From: Enchytraeus crypticus
Taxonomy: Eukaryota > Annelida > Clitellata > Enchytraeida > Enchytraeidae
NCBI GenBank assembly: GCA_905160935.1
Contig: CAJHZI010000299.1
Span: 238,501-302,500 of the forward strand
Direction: 5' to 3'
Length of the DNA stretch: 64,000 bases
Under the pieces are notes generated by a model, which searched no databases, had not been told where the DNA came from, and was given only the letters and a program-made list of their open reading frames with translations. This document shows, one piece after another, positions 21,581 through 31,284 of the stretch (positions are counted from its first letter, which is position 1; the number at the start of each line of letters is the position of its first letter). A program made the position numbers and the translations under genes.

Positions 21581-21622
21581 GTGGTGAGATTGGAAGCCCG
21601 TCTACACTTGCGATGAATTCAC
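21581..21622 (+). CDS. 42-nt linker microexon
   Basis: Acceptor AACTGCTTCAG, donor CGTATGTA, phase 1-1. Reads SGEIGSPSTLAMNS. Same length, phase and donor as the gene A microexon at 14994. A (TA)n run starts about ten bases downstream. Confidence 0.68.
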
Positions 21623-21629
21623 GTATGTA

Positions 21630-21713
<84 letters not shown>
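21630..21713. repeat. (TA)n microsatellite
   Basis: About 40 TA units directly after the microexon donor. Confidence 0.95.
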
Positions 21714-21717
<4 letters not shown>

Positions 21718-22623
21718 CTCAAATATTTCATTGAGTAATAAAATAGAGCCTAGTTTATTTGTATTGCTTAAATTAGAATTGGACATATGCTGTATATTCT
21801 TGATTGTGAGTATGCATATTGTAAGAGTTCATCTATCTGACATGCGTTGTTTTGGGGAAATTCTGCTACATAAAATAAGTCAGACGATGAAACTCCTTAT
21901 GTTGGCTTATATAGCTATTCTACTTCTGCAGGACATGTATATAAATACAGTAACCACAATAACCATGAAATGTATCTTCTAATGCTACGAATACTTAGTT
22001 TAAGAGCAGGAAGAGTCCGACGTGAAAAGAATGAGGCTGCTCTCTCACGCCGTAGATGGAAGACAGGGAAGAACCACTTTTCGGATAGCAAATAGAACGG
22101 GGAATCGTTACGATTTACCATTGCAACTTTAGAGATGACAAAGGTTGGCTTATAAACCTAATTAGAGACAGACTTCTTTACAGGAAGAGAGAGAGAGAGA
22201 GAGAGAGATCAACAACAGTAAAGAAGGCAATATGTACCTACCAATTGAGGGATACCATAGAGAGAAATATTTATGACGCGGTTAGGTATACTTCATACGG
22301 GAATTTTTTATACTATATATAAGCTATTTAGGTGGTAGTTTTTTTAATATGACTCTAGCAGAAATTTACATTTCTTTCTTTTCGACTAAGCAATGTTCAA
22401 TGAAGCCTGAAAGCTGAAAAAATGTAATTTACATTAAAGTGCAGAATTTTTTTTGCTAAGTTTAGCGATGTTTGCAACTTAATTTAATTTAATTCTCATT
22501 ATATTTCAAAGCATCTATGATAGTCATATTTGCTGATGAAATTACTTGGTAGCTTTTAAATTTCCATTTACATTAGAATCATAAATACTATTTTGAACGA
22601 ACTTTATTAGTTAACTCTTAGTT

Positions 22624-22658
<35 letters not shown>

Positions 22659-23051
22659 GGTTTAACGTCCGTTTCTTCATACAAGGATGATGTCAGGGAC
22701 GTCAAGTGTTTAGTTGTTTAGTTTCAATTGTATGCATCTTTCGTATTCATATCGTGCCCATCATTAAACAGATGCTGAAGCTTCTCACGTGAAAATGCAT
22801 TGTAAATGAATGAAAATATATGCTCTAGGTGTATTCAGAACATTTTAACCTTGAGCACTTCATTAATTTATTAAAACATGCGCAAAGCGATATAGCATTA
22901 ACAGATTGAGATAAAACGTTTCCTACTTGCTACATTTATGGCCAATTTTTAGAATATATTTCAATTCTTTTAACTGCAATATACCAAAGTAATATAAAAA
23001 TTAGTCAGGAACACTCCAATGTACTTATTGATTGTTTTCTCAACTAATTAG
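21714..23051. other. Intron, mostly nothing recognised
   Basis: A (GA)n run lies near 22184-22210. An AAT run at 22626-22660 leads into GGTTTAACGTCCGTTTCTTC, a small dispersed repeat end also seen at 32455-32535 and 53838-53890. No coding signal. Confidence 0.5.
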
Positions 23052-23227
23052 CTGAGCAGAAGCCGGGTCAGTGCTATCTACTAGGAAGGCCGTGTTTCAA
23101 CACAACACCCTTTCCTAAGGACGAGTGTGAGGATGATATGGATTGTAGCGGAACTGGAAAATGTTGTCCGGGACCTTGTGGTAACATGATGTGTCAGGAG
23201 CAGTACTTTACTTCTACACCAGGTTAA
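23052..23227 (+). CDS. Stop-bearing WAP exon (alternative last exon)
   Basis: Acceptor CAACTAATTAG. Reads PEQKPGQCYLLGRPCFNTT..GKCCPGPCGNMMCQEQYFTSTPG then TAA. Eight cysteines. The would-be donor CCAG/GTTAAC is immediately followed by the stop. It is highly similar to 16922 and 24569. No AATAAA is visible nearby; a LINE fragment begins about ten bases after the stop. Confidence 0.8.
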
Positions 23228-23235
23228 CATTTTAA

Positions 23236-23645
23236 TTCTTCTTCTGGTGCACTGCCTAACGGCAGGTCCATGGCATATAACTCTTCCAACCGATTCTGTC
23301 CTCAGCGTACCTTGTCATCTCTATATCTGAATTTCTTATCAAATCATCCAGTACCTCATGTCTCGGTTTTCCTCTAACTCGTTTCTCTTGTATTCTTTCT
23401 TCTATTACACCCATTGGCAAATTATCCTCCCCTACAATGTCTCCAATCCAGCTTTTCTTTCAATTTTTTATCTCAATTAACTTTCTATCTGTAAGTACAC
23501 TTTCAAGAATTTTTTCATTTGAAATTTGCCAGTCCAACTAATCGTTTCATTCTTCCTCCATAGCCATATTTCCAAAGCCTCTAATTTCCTGAAATATTTT
23601 CTTCATTATTGATGTGTCGACCAAACCAATGTTTTCACAATTTTT
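23236..23645 (-). mobile_element. RTE-like LINE 3' fragment, second subfamily
   Basis: On the minus strand it follows the same order as the other LINE ends (ATTTGGTCG.., the GRGRPR-like region, then GCCATGGACCTGCCGTTAGG and CAGTGCACCAGAAGAAG). It differs at many sites and ends in GAAGAA rather than (GA)n, suggesting an older or separate subfamily. Confidence 0.6.
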
Positions 23646-24568
23646 ATTTAATTCCATCCATTATTTGATTACTATTTTAAAGAGTTTATGCATGTATTAA
23701 TTTGATACATCGTTAGCACTATTTTATTATATATGTACATGTATTTTACATGAATCCAGAAGATGAGAAATGAGGAAAAAGTAAATGTAATTGCACAAGT
23801 AAAGGAGGCCGCAGTATGAGGAAAGAAGAACTAGCGTGAAGTTTGAAGAATGCCCGGAAGATAAGGATTTGACCCACCATCCTGTAGCTGCGTAACGCGA
23901 TTAATAGTGATAGTTTATTACTCTATATAGAGTGATCATTAATTATGGCAATACTATGCTAATTATAAGCTGCCTGCTTCAGCAACATTCTAACTAGATG
24001 TGAAGTTTTAGCAATATTATTCTAGACAAGGTAAGTATTTAAAAATTACTAGGGCAGCAGATCTATTAATATATTTGATCACGATTAATCATTCGAGTAA
24101 TATTTAATCGGTTTTAATGGACTTCTAATCGTAAATTCATTTTGACTCAATATTTTGCTTTGGAATCAAAATCAACTACAATGACCATAGCAATATAGGC
24201 TATTCCATTATTCAAGCTCGCATTAATGTCTCCGATAGATATACAATTTTTGTTTTCTTTTACAGAACTTGGTATGATGTTTACAAATTTATCTCGACTC
24301 CTGCATATAGTCAATTAAAATTGCAAATTTCATTAACGTGGATTAAATTCTTACTTTTTTTGTGTACTACAATCGGGAATCTTTTAACGGTCGAAAATTT
24401 GCTAAACACTTTATCTTAAATTTAACGGTCGTTCATCTGCAGTCCTAGAAACTACTGGAAACCTATCAAATTCACATAAATCGTAATATGTAACATGTGA
24501 CAAAACCAGTGCAACAAATAAGAAAGTAAAAGTAAATATAATTTGCTTTGACTTTAAAATCATAACAG
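23646..24568. other. Intron/intergenic stretch, nothing recognised
   Basis: AT-rich sequence between two stop-bearing WAP exons. No signal-peptide exon, repeat family or RNA gene was seen. Confidence 0.5.
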
Positions 24569-24747
24569 CTGATCAGAAGCCGGGTCAGTGCTATCTACTG
24601 GGAATGCCGTGCTTCAACACAACACCCTTTCCTAAGGACGAGTGTCAGGATGATATGGACTGTAGCGGTACAGGAAAATGTTGTCCGGGACCTTGTGGTA
24701 ACATGATGTGTCAGGAGCAGTACTTTCCTTCTACACCTGGTTTATAG
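24569..24747 (+). CDS. Stop-bearing WAP exon, third copy
   Basis: Acceptor ATCATAACAG. Reads PDQKPGQCYLLGMPCFNTT..ECQDDMDCSGTGKCCPGPCGNMMC..STPGL then TAG at 24745. It differs from 16922-17100 at about nine of 179 bases, and similarity ends at the splice site and at the stop codon. ATTAAA at 24861-24866 lies at nearly the same distance after the stop as in gene A. Confidence 0.8.
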
Positions 24748-24888
24748 CTAGCTATTCTTAAATGATTAGAAAGTCATAAAGCTCGTGAGATAAAGAGATA
24801 AATAGAGATGTATTATTATTATATTTAGTGCAATTATTTTAAGTAATTATGTAATAGTTAATTAAATGTCTAGCTTATAATGGCAGCA

Positions 24889-25105
24889 GGGGGGTTTTAC
24901 ACTTGTGGTGAACGGTTTTCTGAAGAATAGACCAAACGTAGACTGTACACGTTGTAAAAGGCGACAAAACTCTAAGACCCATACCAATGTCAGAAAGGGA
25001 ACTCGATTTGTTAGCGCCTGGGCTCTAGAAATTGTAACAAACTTTCTTATTTTGACTCAAGATAAATTGGTATTCAAGGGAAGCTGATGATGATGATGAT
25101 GAATG
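24889..25105 (+). repeat. SINE family 3 copy
   Basis: Reads GGGGGGTTTTACACTTGTGG, AGAATAGACCAAACGTAGAC, ACCAATGTCAGAAAGGGAAC, GTTAGCGCCTGGGCTCTAGA and AAGCTGATGATGATGATGAT. Confidence 0.72.
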
Positions 25106-25604
25106 GTAGTCGGATTGTGCAACATCCATTGCTAGAATAGTTTTCATGTTAGAATTACAGAGGAATGTTTTACGTGATAGTACAGAAAGCAAAGATAAAA
25201 GCAAGAAACTGCTCAATTTGACGTCCGTCGCTGCAAATTTCAGTGATGGAATAAATGATTTTCAGAAAACCATTTTAGTTTCAAAATTGAGAACAGTATT
25301 CTATTTTTTAGTTTAAAAAACTTTTTAAAGCATTTATTCAATGAACACAAAAAGATAAATCTAACAACTGATAAGTTTATCCGATTAATTTAAAGCTTAT
25401 CCTGTCAGCATTATATATGATCATGGTGATGGAATACTTCCAATTAGCCTAGATCTTCTGTCAGTCGTATATACAGATTCTTTTATGAAGGTTCTACTGT
25501 AATTTAATTTTAAAGTTTAAATTGTAAAGTAGTCCCTAGAACTCTATTTAATGATCTGCACTCATATTTCTATTCTATAAAATCAAATAATTTTGTATTT
25601 TCAG

Positions 25605-25649
25605 CAGCAGTTGATGGAGGTAGTAGCGCCAAGCCGTTGCTCATTCCAC
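25605..25649 (+). CDS. Linker microexon with tandem NAG acceptors
   Basis: TTTTCAGCAGCAG gives three in-frame acceptor choices (exon starts 25605, 25608 or 25611), with donor CGTATG. With the 25608 start it is 42 nt like the other linker microexons and reads VDGGSSAKPLLIP after the joined first residue. The NAG choices would add or drop one residue each. Phase 1-1. Confidence 0.65.
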
Positions 25650-25759
25650 GTATGTATATCATAAATTCATGTTTAATGCGCACATTATGATCTTTATCAA
25701 TTAAATAATATCGACTAATTTAGCACTACACTATACAGTTGAAACTAGAGTGTTAACAG

Positions 25760-25898
25760 TGGCTGGAGCCAGTGGCGAAGTCGGTTATATGACCGACCGC
25801 GTATCACTATGTGCGAGTTCAAATCCTGGGTTCGCCCGTCACTGACATCGCTTTCGAGCTAGGAAACTGACGTTAACCTTAGCTTTGCCAGCTTTAAT
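25760..25898 (+). repeat. tRNA-derived SINE family 1, full-length-type copy
   Basis: Starts GGCTGGAGCCAGTGGCGAAG (A-box-like TGGCGAAGTCGG). It has a B-box-like GAGTTCAAATCC, then GTCACTGACATCGCTTTCGA and AAACTGACGTTAACCTTAGC, and ends TTTGCCAGCTTTAATAATAA. It is the most repeated SINE in the window, with about fifteen whole or partial copies on both strands. Confidence 0.8.
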
Positions 25899-26529
25899 AA
25901 TAATACAATACTATGTTATCGTCGATCCTGTCGCCGGCATCAATCGATGAAAGCTTACTTGGCTTTCATTGACTGATCACTGGATAGGCTTAGTCTTTAT
26001 TTTAAAAAGCAAATTTATGACCTTCTAATGATAAATTAATTTTAAATAAAGCAGAATTCTAAAAATAAAATAAAACATTATTTACTGTAAGCCTACGTTC
26101 TCTTCTTCTTCTTCTCAGCTTTAATCCCACTTTTCCATAGGGTTCGCTTGTCTTCATGTCTGCCTCCATTGGTCACGTTCGTGTACATCTACCTGATTGA
26201 CCTTTACTATGCGCATGTCCTCGATTATTCCATCCAGTCAAAGCTTAAGGAACTCCCTCTCTGACGACGATCGTATAGACCTACGTTCTGCAGACTTCCT
26301 GCTAGTTTTAGGGATATAATTTAAGCTGTTGGAAAATAAATGGCTAAATTTAAATCTTCTCTTTACTAAAAAAACTATAGTAAGTGACATTTACATTTCC
26401 ATGACGTTCAACAAAATAACTGTAATCTGTATGATGAAAACAAGCCTTTTATGAAATAGTTTATTTACTGTGAACTAAGAACGACAATAGGAAACCACCC
26501 CAGAACACAAATCTTTCCTATGTTCTACA

Positions 26530-26670
26530 CTAAATTAAAAAAGGAAACGATTACTAATAACCAAGGAGGGGAAAAAGAGGAAATAACGAAAACTACAGAA
26601 ACCAAGAAAGGATACTATGTAGCATATGCGGTTTGTCATATGTGTAACTGTGCGACCAATAAAAAAGGTG
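26530..26670 (+). repeat. 3' part of the 5S-derived SINE family
   Basis: Reads GGAAACGATTACTAATAACC, AAGGAGGGGAAAAAGAGGAA, ATAACGAAAACTACAGAAAC and GGTTTGTCATATGTGTAACT. This is the tail portion shared with the 5S-headed copies at 38431-38740 and 58424-58670. The 5S head is missing here. Confidence 0.6.
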
Positions 26671-26751
26671 TGGAAAATTCCTAGCCTATTGTGTATGTAA
26701 TTTCTGTATAGAGCACTATTTTGTGTATTGAGCACTTCTTTGCCACCGCAG

Positions 26752-27015
26752 CGTCCTGCCCCTACTACGACCCTGCCCGGGCCTGCCCGGTTACAGCGCC
26801 CTGGGCCTGTGAGCCTGGTCAGACTTGCCCCACCGGTGAGCTTTGCTGTGCGGCCGAGTGCGGCGGCTCCAGGTGTCAATCAAAGCTTTGCCCCGCCTAC
26901 CCCCTGCTCGAATGTTTAGCCCGGGGTCCTGTGCTGTGTAACTCGTCATCAGAGTGCGGATACAGCGAGATCTGCTGTAGCACAGAGTGCGGTGGAACAC
27001 AGTGCGTCCAGCTAG
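26752..27015 (+). CDS. Double-WAP exon
   Basis: Acceptor TGCCACCGCAG, donor GGTGAGTGC, 264 nt, phase 1-1. Two full domains are read: SCPYYDPARACP..CCAAECGGSRC and LCPAYPLLECLA..CCSTECGGTQC, sixteen cysteines in all. It is markedly GC-rich against AT-rich introns. Closest in design to exon 7051-7317 (SCPYYDP against QCPYFDP), so probably a duplicate of it. Confidence 0.9.
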
Positions 27016-27124
27016 GTGAGTGCTCTGTTTACTCTGAACTACAACAACTATAGCAACAACAACAACAATCGAAGTAGAGTTATTTTTGGTTTGTTTAGTG
27101 ACACACATGACATACCGCATGTAA

Positions 27125-27245
27125 AAAGCTAAAGCTAATGTTAACGTCAGTTTCCTCACTCGAAAGCGATGTCAGTGACGGGCGAGTCAGGGATTTGAAC
27201 CCCGCACATGCTGATCCGCGGTCGAGTATTTTACCGACTTCAAGC
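27125..27245 (-). repeat. SINE family 1 copy
   Basis: Reads AAAGCTAATGTTAACGTCAG, CACTCGAAAGCGATGTCAGT, GGATTTGAACCCCGCACATG and GGTCGAGTATTTTACCGACT. The A-box end is cut. Confidence 0.75.
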
Positions 27246-27255
27246 ACTATTTATT

Positions 27256-27289
27256 ATTTGTATCTTACCGAAGTCGGTAAGATACAAAT
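27256..27289. repeat. 16-bp hairpin next to the mariner-like element
   Basis: ATTTGTATCTTACCGA (27256-27271), loop AG, TCGGTAAGATACAAAT (27274-27289). The stem carries the SINE family 1 A-box motif (TCGGTAAGATAC) in both orientations and lies ten bases before the transposon's TA. Confidence 0.85.
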
Positions 27290-27300
27290 CGATAATACTA

Positions 27301-29283
27301 CACTGTGAGTCTTATAAGTGACACCCCTTTTATATTTGCAATAAAATCGCAATCAGTCAACCGATCCATGTGAAATTTACTGGGAGTGGAGAACTAACAA
27401 TTCTCTGAAATATTGCAAAATTTCTTTCAGATACATATAAAAATAAAAAAGTTATCTAAACTCGACTGCGGGTGGGGGTCAAAACAAAAATCCTAATATA
27501 GAACGCCACAGACGTAGGCTACATCATGCGCATGCAATCTCACGTTATGCGAGATGCTTTGAATTATTGATTATTTGTGGTAGCTCTGAAAAGAGCTGTT
27601 TGATTGAGCCTATGGTAGATTATGATTTGGGTGTGGCTTATAACTTTTGTTCAAAATGACCACCATCAACTGATATGCAAGCCCGAAGACGCTGGCGCCA
27701 CTGTCTGATTGATCCATCGATAATTTTTTGATCAAATGAAGACCACTCTTCAATGAGGCGTTCTTTTAGGTGATTCACATCACGAATTCTGGTCTTATAG
27801 ACACGCTCTTGGATGACTCCCCATATCTTATAGTCCACTGGGTTAAGATCCGGGCTATTCGGAGGCCACAAAGTCGGTGGTATGAACGCAGGTGTATTCT
27901 GTCGTAACATCGCAACTGTTTCACATGCGCGATGAGCGGGAGCGCTGTCTTGCTGAAAGATAAAGAATTCTCCTGACATGGCCCTGATAGCTGGTAAGAG
28001 ATGCTGTGACAGAAGCACGTCTCGGTAGTAAGCGCCGTTAATCTTGACACCTGGATCAATGAAGATAAGATCAGTTGCTCCAAGGGACGACACCCCGACT
28101 GATACCATGACAGACTTCGTGAAGGTCGAACGCGTCTTTAACAAGCGTGCTGCAGGAACTTGTTTCTTTCGAGTTCCTGCAAACACGTAGAGCCTATCAT
28201 TCTGTGCATTCTTTGGTGCAGCAACTGTGGAAAATCTTCTCATCAGTGAACCATATGAAATCAACTTTGCTCTGGGGATAATCTCGCAGCAGAAGCTTTG
28301 CACGCACCAACCTTGTCAACTTATTTGCTTCTGTAAGTTCTTGAGCTTGTTTCTTTTTCAAGCATTTCAGATTAAGCTCATGGCGTATAATCCTGCTAAC
28401 AGTTGCTTGACTCACTTCAATCTCACGTGCTATCTGTCTTGTACTTCGATGAGTTCCAGGCTGTGATTCCTGACTCATAATCATCTCCTCAACAGCTGCG
28501 ACAATTTCAGGCGTTCTTCCTGTCTTGGGCCTTGCCTTTCTAGCAGATGATCCGCTTTCAGTAATGGTTCTAAGCAATCTGGCAACCCCAGACAACGACC
28601 AGTTTTTACGAGGAAATTCTTTCAGGATACGCTTGGCGCCATAGCCTTTGGCTATTCGCATTTCGTAAATCAAAATGCGATCTTCTTTGCTGAAAACCAT
28701 CTTTGAAGAATGGAAATGATGGATTTGTGATTTGTATTGAATGAGTTTCAAATCGGTGAACAAGTGATGGCGATAAATGGAGCATCGGCCTAGCCAGTCT
28801 GATATGTCATATGGCTGATCTGATTTTTAGCCTAGCAGCTGCAGCTTTAGCGCACAGGCTAAATGCGCAGTCAGGCCTTGTGCGTAACAACAGTCTGCAT
28901 AGTTCTTTTGACACCCCAGGGCTATTAAAAAGGCAATAACTTCGGCAATTTTCTACAAATCTGCACATAATATGGCACGTTTTGAACAAAAATGCCTGTT
29001 TTTTAAGATAAGTATAGCATGATATGCATAAGATGTTTTCCCTGTTTTCATTATAACAATATAGAGAATGTCAGTTACTTGGCCCATAGTTGTAAATTCA
29101 TCATTGCCCCTAGCGTTCCTATATATCAATAACTTTTTTGTTCTTAAAGATATGGTAACAAAATTTTGCAGTAATAGCGAAAATTGGTTGATTCCAACAA
29201 CCTGTAAATTTTATAGAAATGTGTCGACTGGTTACGATTTTATTGCAAATATAAAAGGGGTGTCACTTATAAGACTCACAGTG
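27301..29283 (-). mobile_element. Mariner/Tc1-like DNA transposon, near complete
   Basis: Terminal inverted repeats start CACTGTGAGTCTTATAAGTG at 27301. The mirror copy ends at 29283. The first 49 bases are identical between ends, and TA lies on both sides (27299-27300 and 29284-29285), as expected for the TA target duplication. The length is 1983 bp and it contains one transposase on the minus strand. Identical ends suggest a fairly recent insertion in the intron between exons 26752 and 29684. Confidence 0.93.
27641..28700 (-). pseudogene. Mariner-like transposase with one frameshift
   Basis: The likely start is ATG at 28700 (MVFSKEDRILIYEMRIAKGY). It has a helix-turn-helix region (STRQIAREIEVSQATVSRII) and a DDE/D catalytic core: FTDEKIF, then QQDSAPAHRACETV, then WPPNSPDLNPVDYKIWG. 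It ends near GGHFEQKL at about 27641. The frame shifts once near 28230, just after FTDEKIF, so this copy is probably inactive. The product would be the cut-and-paste transposase acting on the 49-bp ends. Confidence 0.88.
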
Positions 29284-29285
29284 TA

Positions 29286-29312
29286 TATTTAAGTGTATAT
29301 ATTTATTATATA

Positions 29313-29344
<32 letters not shown>

Positions 29345-29373
29345 CTATATATATTGTATATACATGTACATAA

Positions 29374-29423
<50 letters not shown>

Positions 29424-29454
29424 TATATACATGTATATATAGTCTATATATATA

Positions 29455-29509
<55 letters not shown>

Positions 29510-29527
29510 TATATACATGTATATATA

Positions 29528-29585
<58 letters not shown>

Positions 29586-29592
29586 GCATATG
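29286..29592. repeat. (TA)n with CATGTATATAGTC units
   Basis: Long TA tracts interrupted by a repeated CAGTATATACATGTATATAG segment, starting right at the transposon's right end. Frames reading YIYIYI on both strands are artefacts. Confidence 0.9.
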
Positions 29593-29683
29593 TATACATG
29601 TGTATTAATCGATTTATAGCCACGGTCAGCTAAGTCTCCTGCAACCGCTTTTAAATCAATACATTGACTGATTGATTGATCAG

Positions 29684-29959
29684 AGGGTCCAGTCTGCCCA
29701 CTAGTAGACAAGACAGCTGAGTGCGGAGGTAGAAGAAGCTACGCTTGTAACCCAGGGGTCATGTGTTCAAACGGTGATCTCTGCTGCAGCAAGGGATGCG
29801 GCAGCACAAGCTGTGAGGTCAGCGTGTGCTCCCCTCCTGACCGCACCACGCAGTGCGAGGTTCAGCAGGCGAGACAGTGCAACTCTAGCGATACGTGCGG
29901 GTATGGCAAGGTCTGCTGCGAGACCATGTGCGGAGGATCCAACTGTCTCCATCCAATGG
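29684..29959 (+). CDS. Double-WAP exon
   Basis: Acceptor GATTGATCAG, donor GGTGGGTG, 276 nt, phase 1-1. Domain one is [36 protein letters not shown]; domain two is [36 protein letters not shown]. All sixteen cysteines are present. Like 26752-27015 it is GC-rich and has no internal intron. Confidence 0.9.
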
Positions 29960-30319
29960 GTGGGTGATGGGCTGTATTTGGTGGGGTGATTAAGGGGTTC
30001 TGTTAGCATTCAGTGGGTGGGTTCTTGGCTGTATTTGCTGGGGGTGGGTTTCGACCAGCTTAGCATATGCGTGACCCCATGTTGGAAGTTTAAACCCCTA
30101 TGAAGTTTAACTTCTTCTGTGCCGAAGCACTGAGAACCCCTGGCAAGCCTTTGACTCCCCAAGCTAACCCAGCTGGAAAAATTCTTAATACAACCTTTTG
30201 AAAAACATTCTAAACACAACTCTGGGTTTGGAAAAGAATTATAAATACAACCCTGGGTAGGTACTGATAGTTTGGTTTCTTTACTCACACACAGTGTCAT
30301 AAAATACCGCACGTGATTA

Positions 30320-30965
30320 GAGTGTCCTTCCAGTTTTAGCGATTTCCTCCTCTGTGACTAAAGTCTGTAGGATTAGGCCAGATTTAACGTCAGTTTGGTG
30401 CCTCGAATGCGTATCAATGACGGGGCAAGCCTTGGATTTGACCCTTGCTCCTACTGATTCCCCAGTAGGAGAGCTTACCGACTTGTTATCCGCTCAGCTC
30501 TTTTGAACAACAACAACAACAGAATTAGAGTGCTACTGTTATCCACGACAACATTGAAAACTATGATACCAAGTCCAATCCGATTAGCAGAGTGAGTGGT
30601 CAATAACGGTTCAATCCAAAATCCGGGAAGTCATTCCTAGGAACGGTGCTAGTGGAATTGAGGTTTATATATGTTGGTCTCAGTTCGTCTCAGTTCCTGT
30701 GTAATGGTTGAATAGGAGAGGTCAAAAAGAAAAGCCGTCTATGAAACTGTTCATACAGAATGAAAGGATGATCATGAGTAGATGAGGGGGTGGGCAAAGA
30801 CGTATGATTAATAGTGATTTACTCCTCTGTGATTAAATGCTTTTGAATTAAGTTAGATATAAAGTTAGTTTGTTGACTCGAATGCGTATCAATGACGGGC
30901 AAGCCTTGGATTTGAACCCTACACCTACTTATTGCCAAGTGGGAGAGCTTACCGACTTGTTTTCG
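30320..30965 (-). repeat. Two copies of a tRNA-derived SINE subfamily
   Basis: Copies at about 30340-30500 and 30820-30975 share CGAATGCGTATCAATGACGG, GCAAGCCTTGGATTTGA and AGGAGAGCTTACCGACTTGT. The B-box region (TTGGATTTGAACCC) and overall order resemble family 1 but with distinct sequence. A tRNA-like ATGGCGTAACGGTTAAAG stretch follows at 31021 on the + strand. Confidence 0.6.
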
Positions 30966-31284
30966 GCTCAACTCTTTTGAATATGATTATTTGTAACGTT
31001 TGACCTCGCTACTGGTGAAGAAATGGCGTAACGGTTAAAGTGTTCGCCTCGGATACAAGTGGACTGTGTTGAAAATCCTGTTTAGTCAAATAATGATGGA
31101 TATCCTCTTGGGCCCATGGAAGGTTAATCTTGTATCGGAGCGTTTTGCTGATGTGCGCTATCAATAGCAAAAATATGATTAACCATGAAAAGGATTAATA
31201 ATAAAGCGGTCTCGAGGACCTGACACCGACCATGACATCGCAATAGAAATTTTCGGAGGTTAATAATAATAATAATAATAAATA

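Larger units (their letters stand above)
18151..24747 (+). other. Second WAP exon block: partial duplicate of the gene A 3' end
   Basis: The order 171-nt WAP (19461), 120-nt WAP (20751), 42-nt linker (21581), stop-bearing WAP (23052) repeats gene A exons at 12518, 14393, 14994 and 16922. One extra WAP exon stands before (18151) and one stop-bearing copy after (24569). No signal-peptide exon was seen between 17100 and 19461. The block may provide alternative C-termini to gene A transcripts or be an incomplete tandem gene duplicate. Confidence 0.6.

Noticed and set aside
26535-26879. Minus-strand 114-residue frame
   Set aside because: Antisense of the GC-rich double-WAP exon plus a SINE tail; the plus-strand cysteine pattern is decisive.
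29289-29711. Long YIYIYI frames on both strands
   Set aside because: (TA)n microsatellite.
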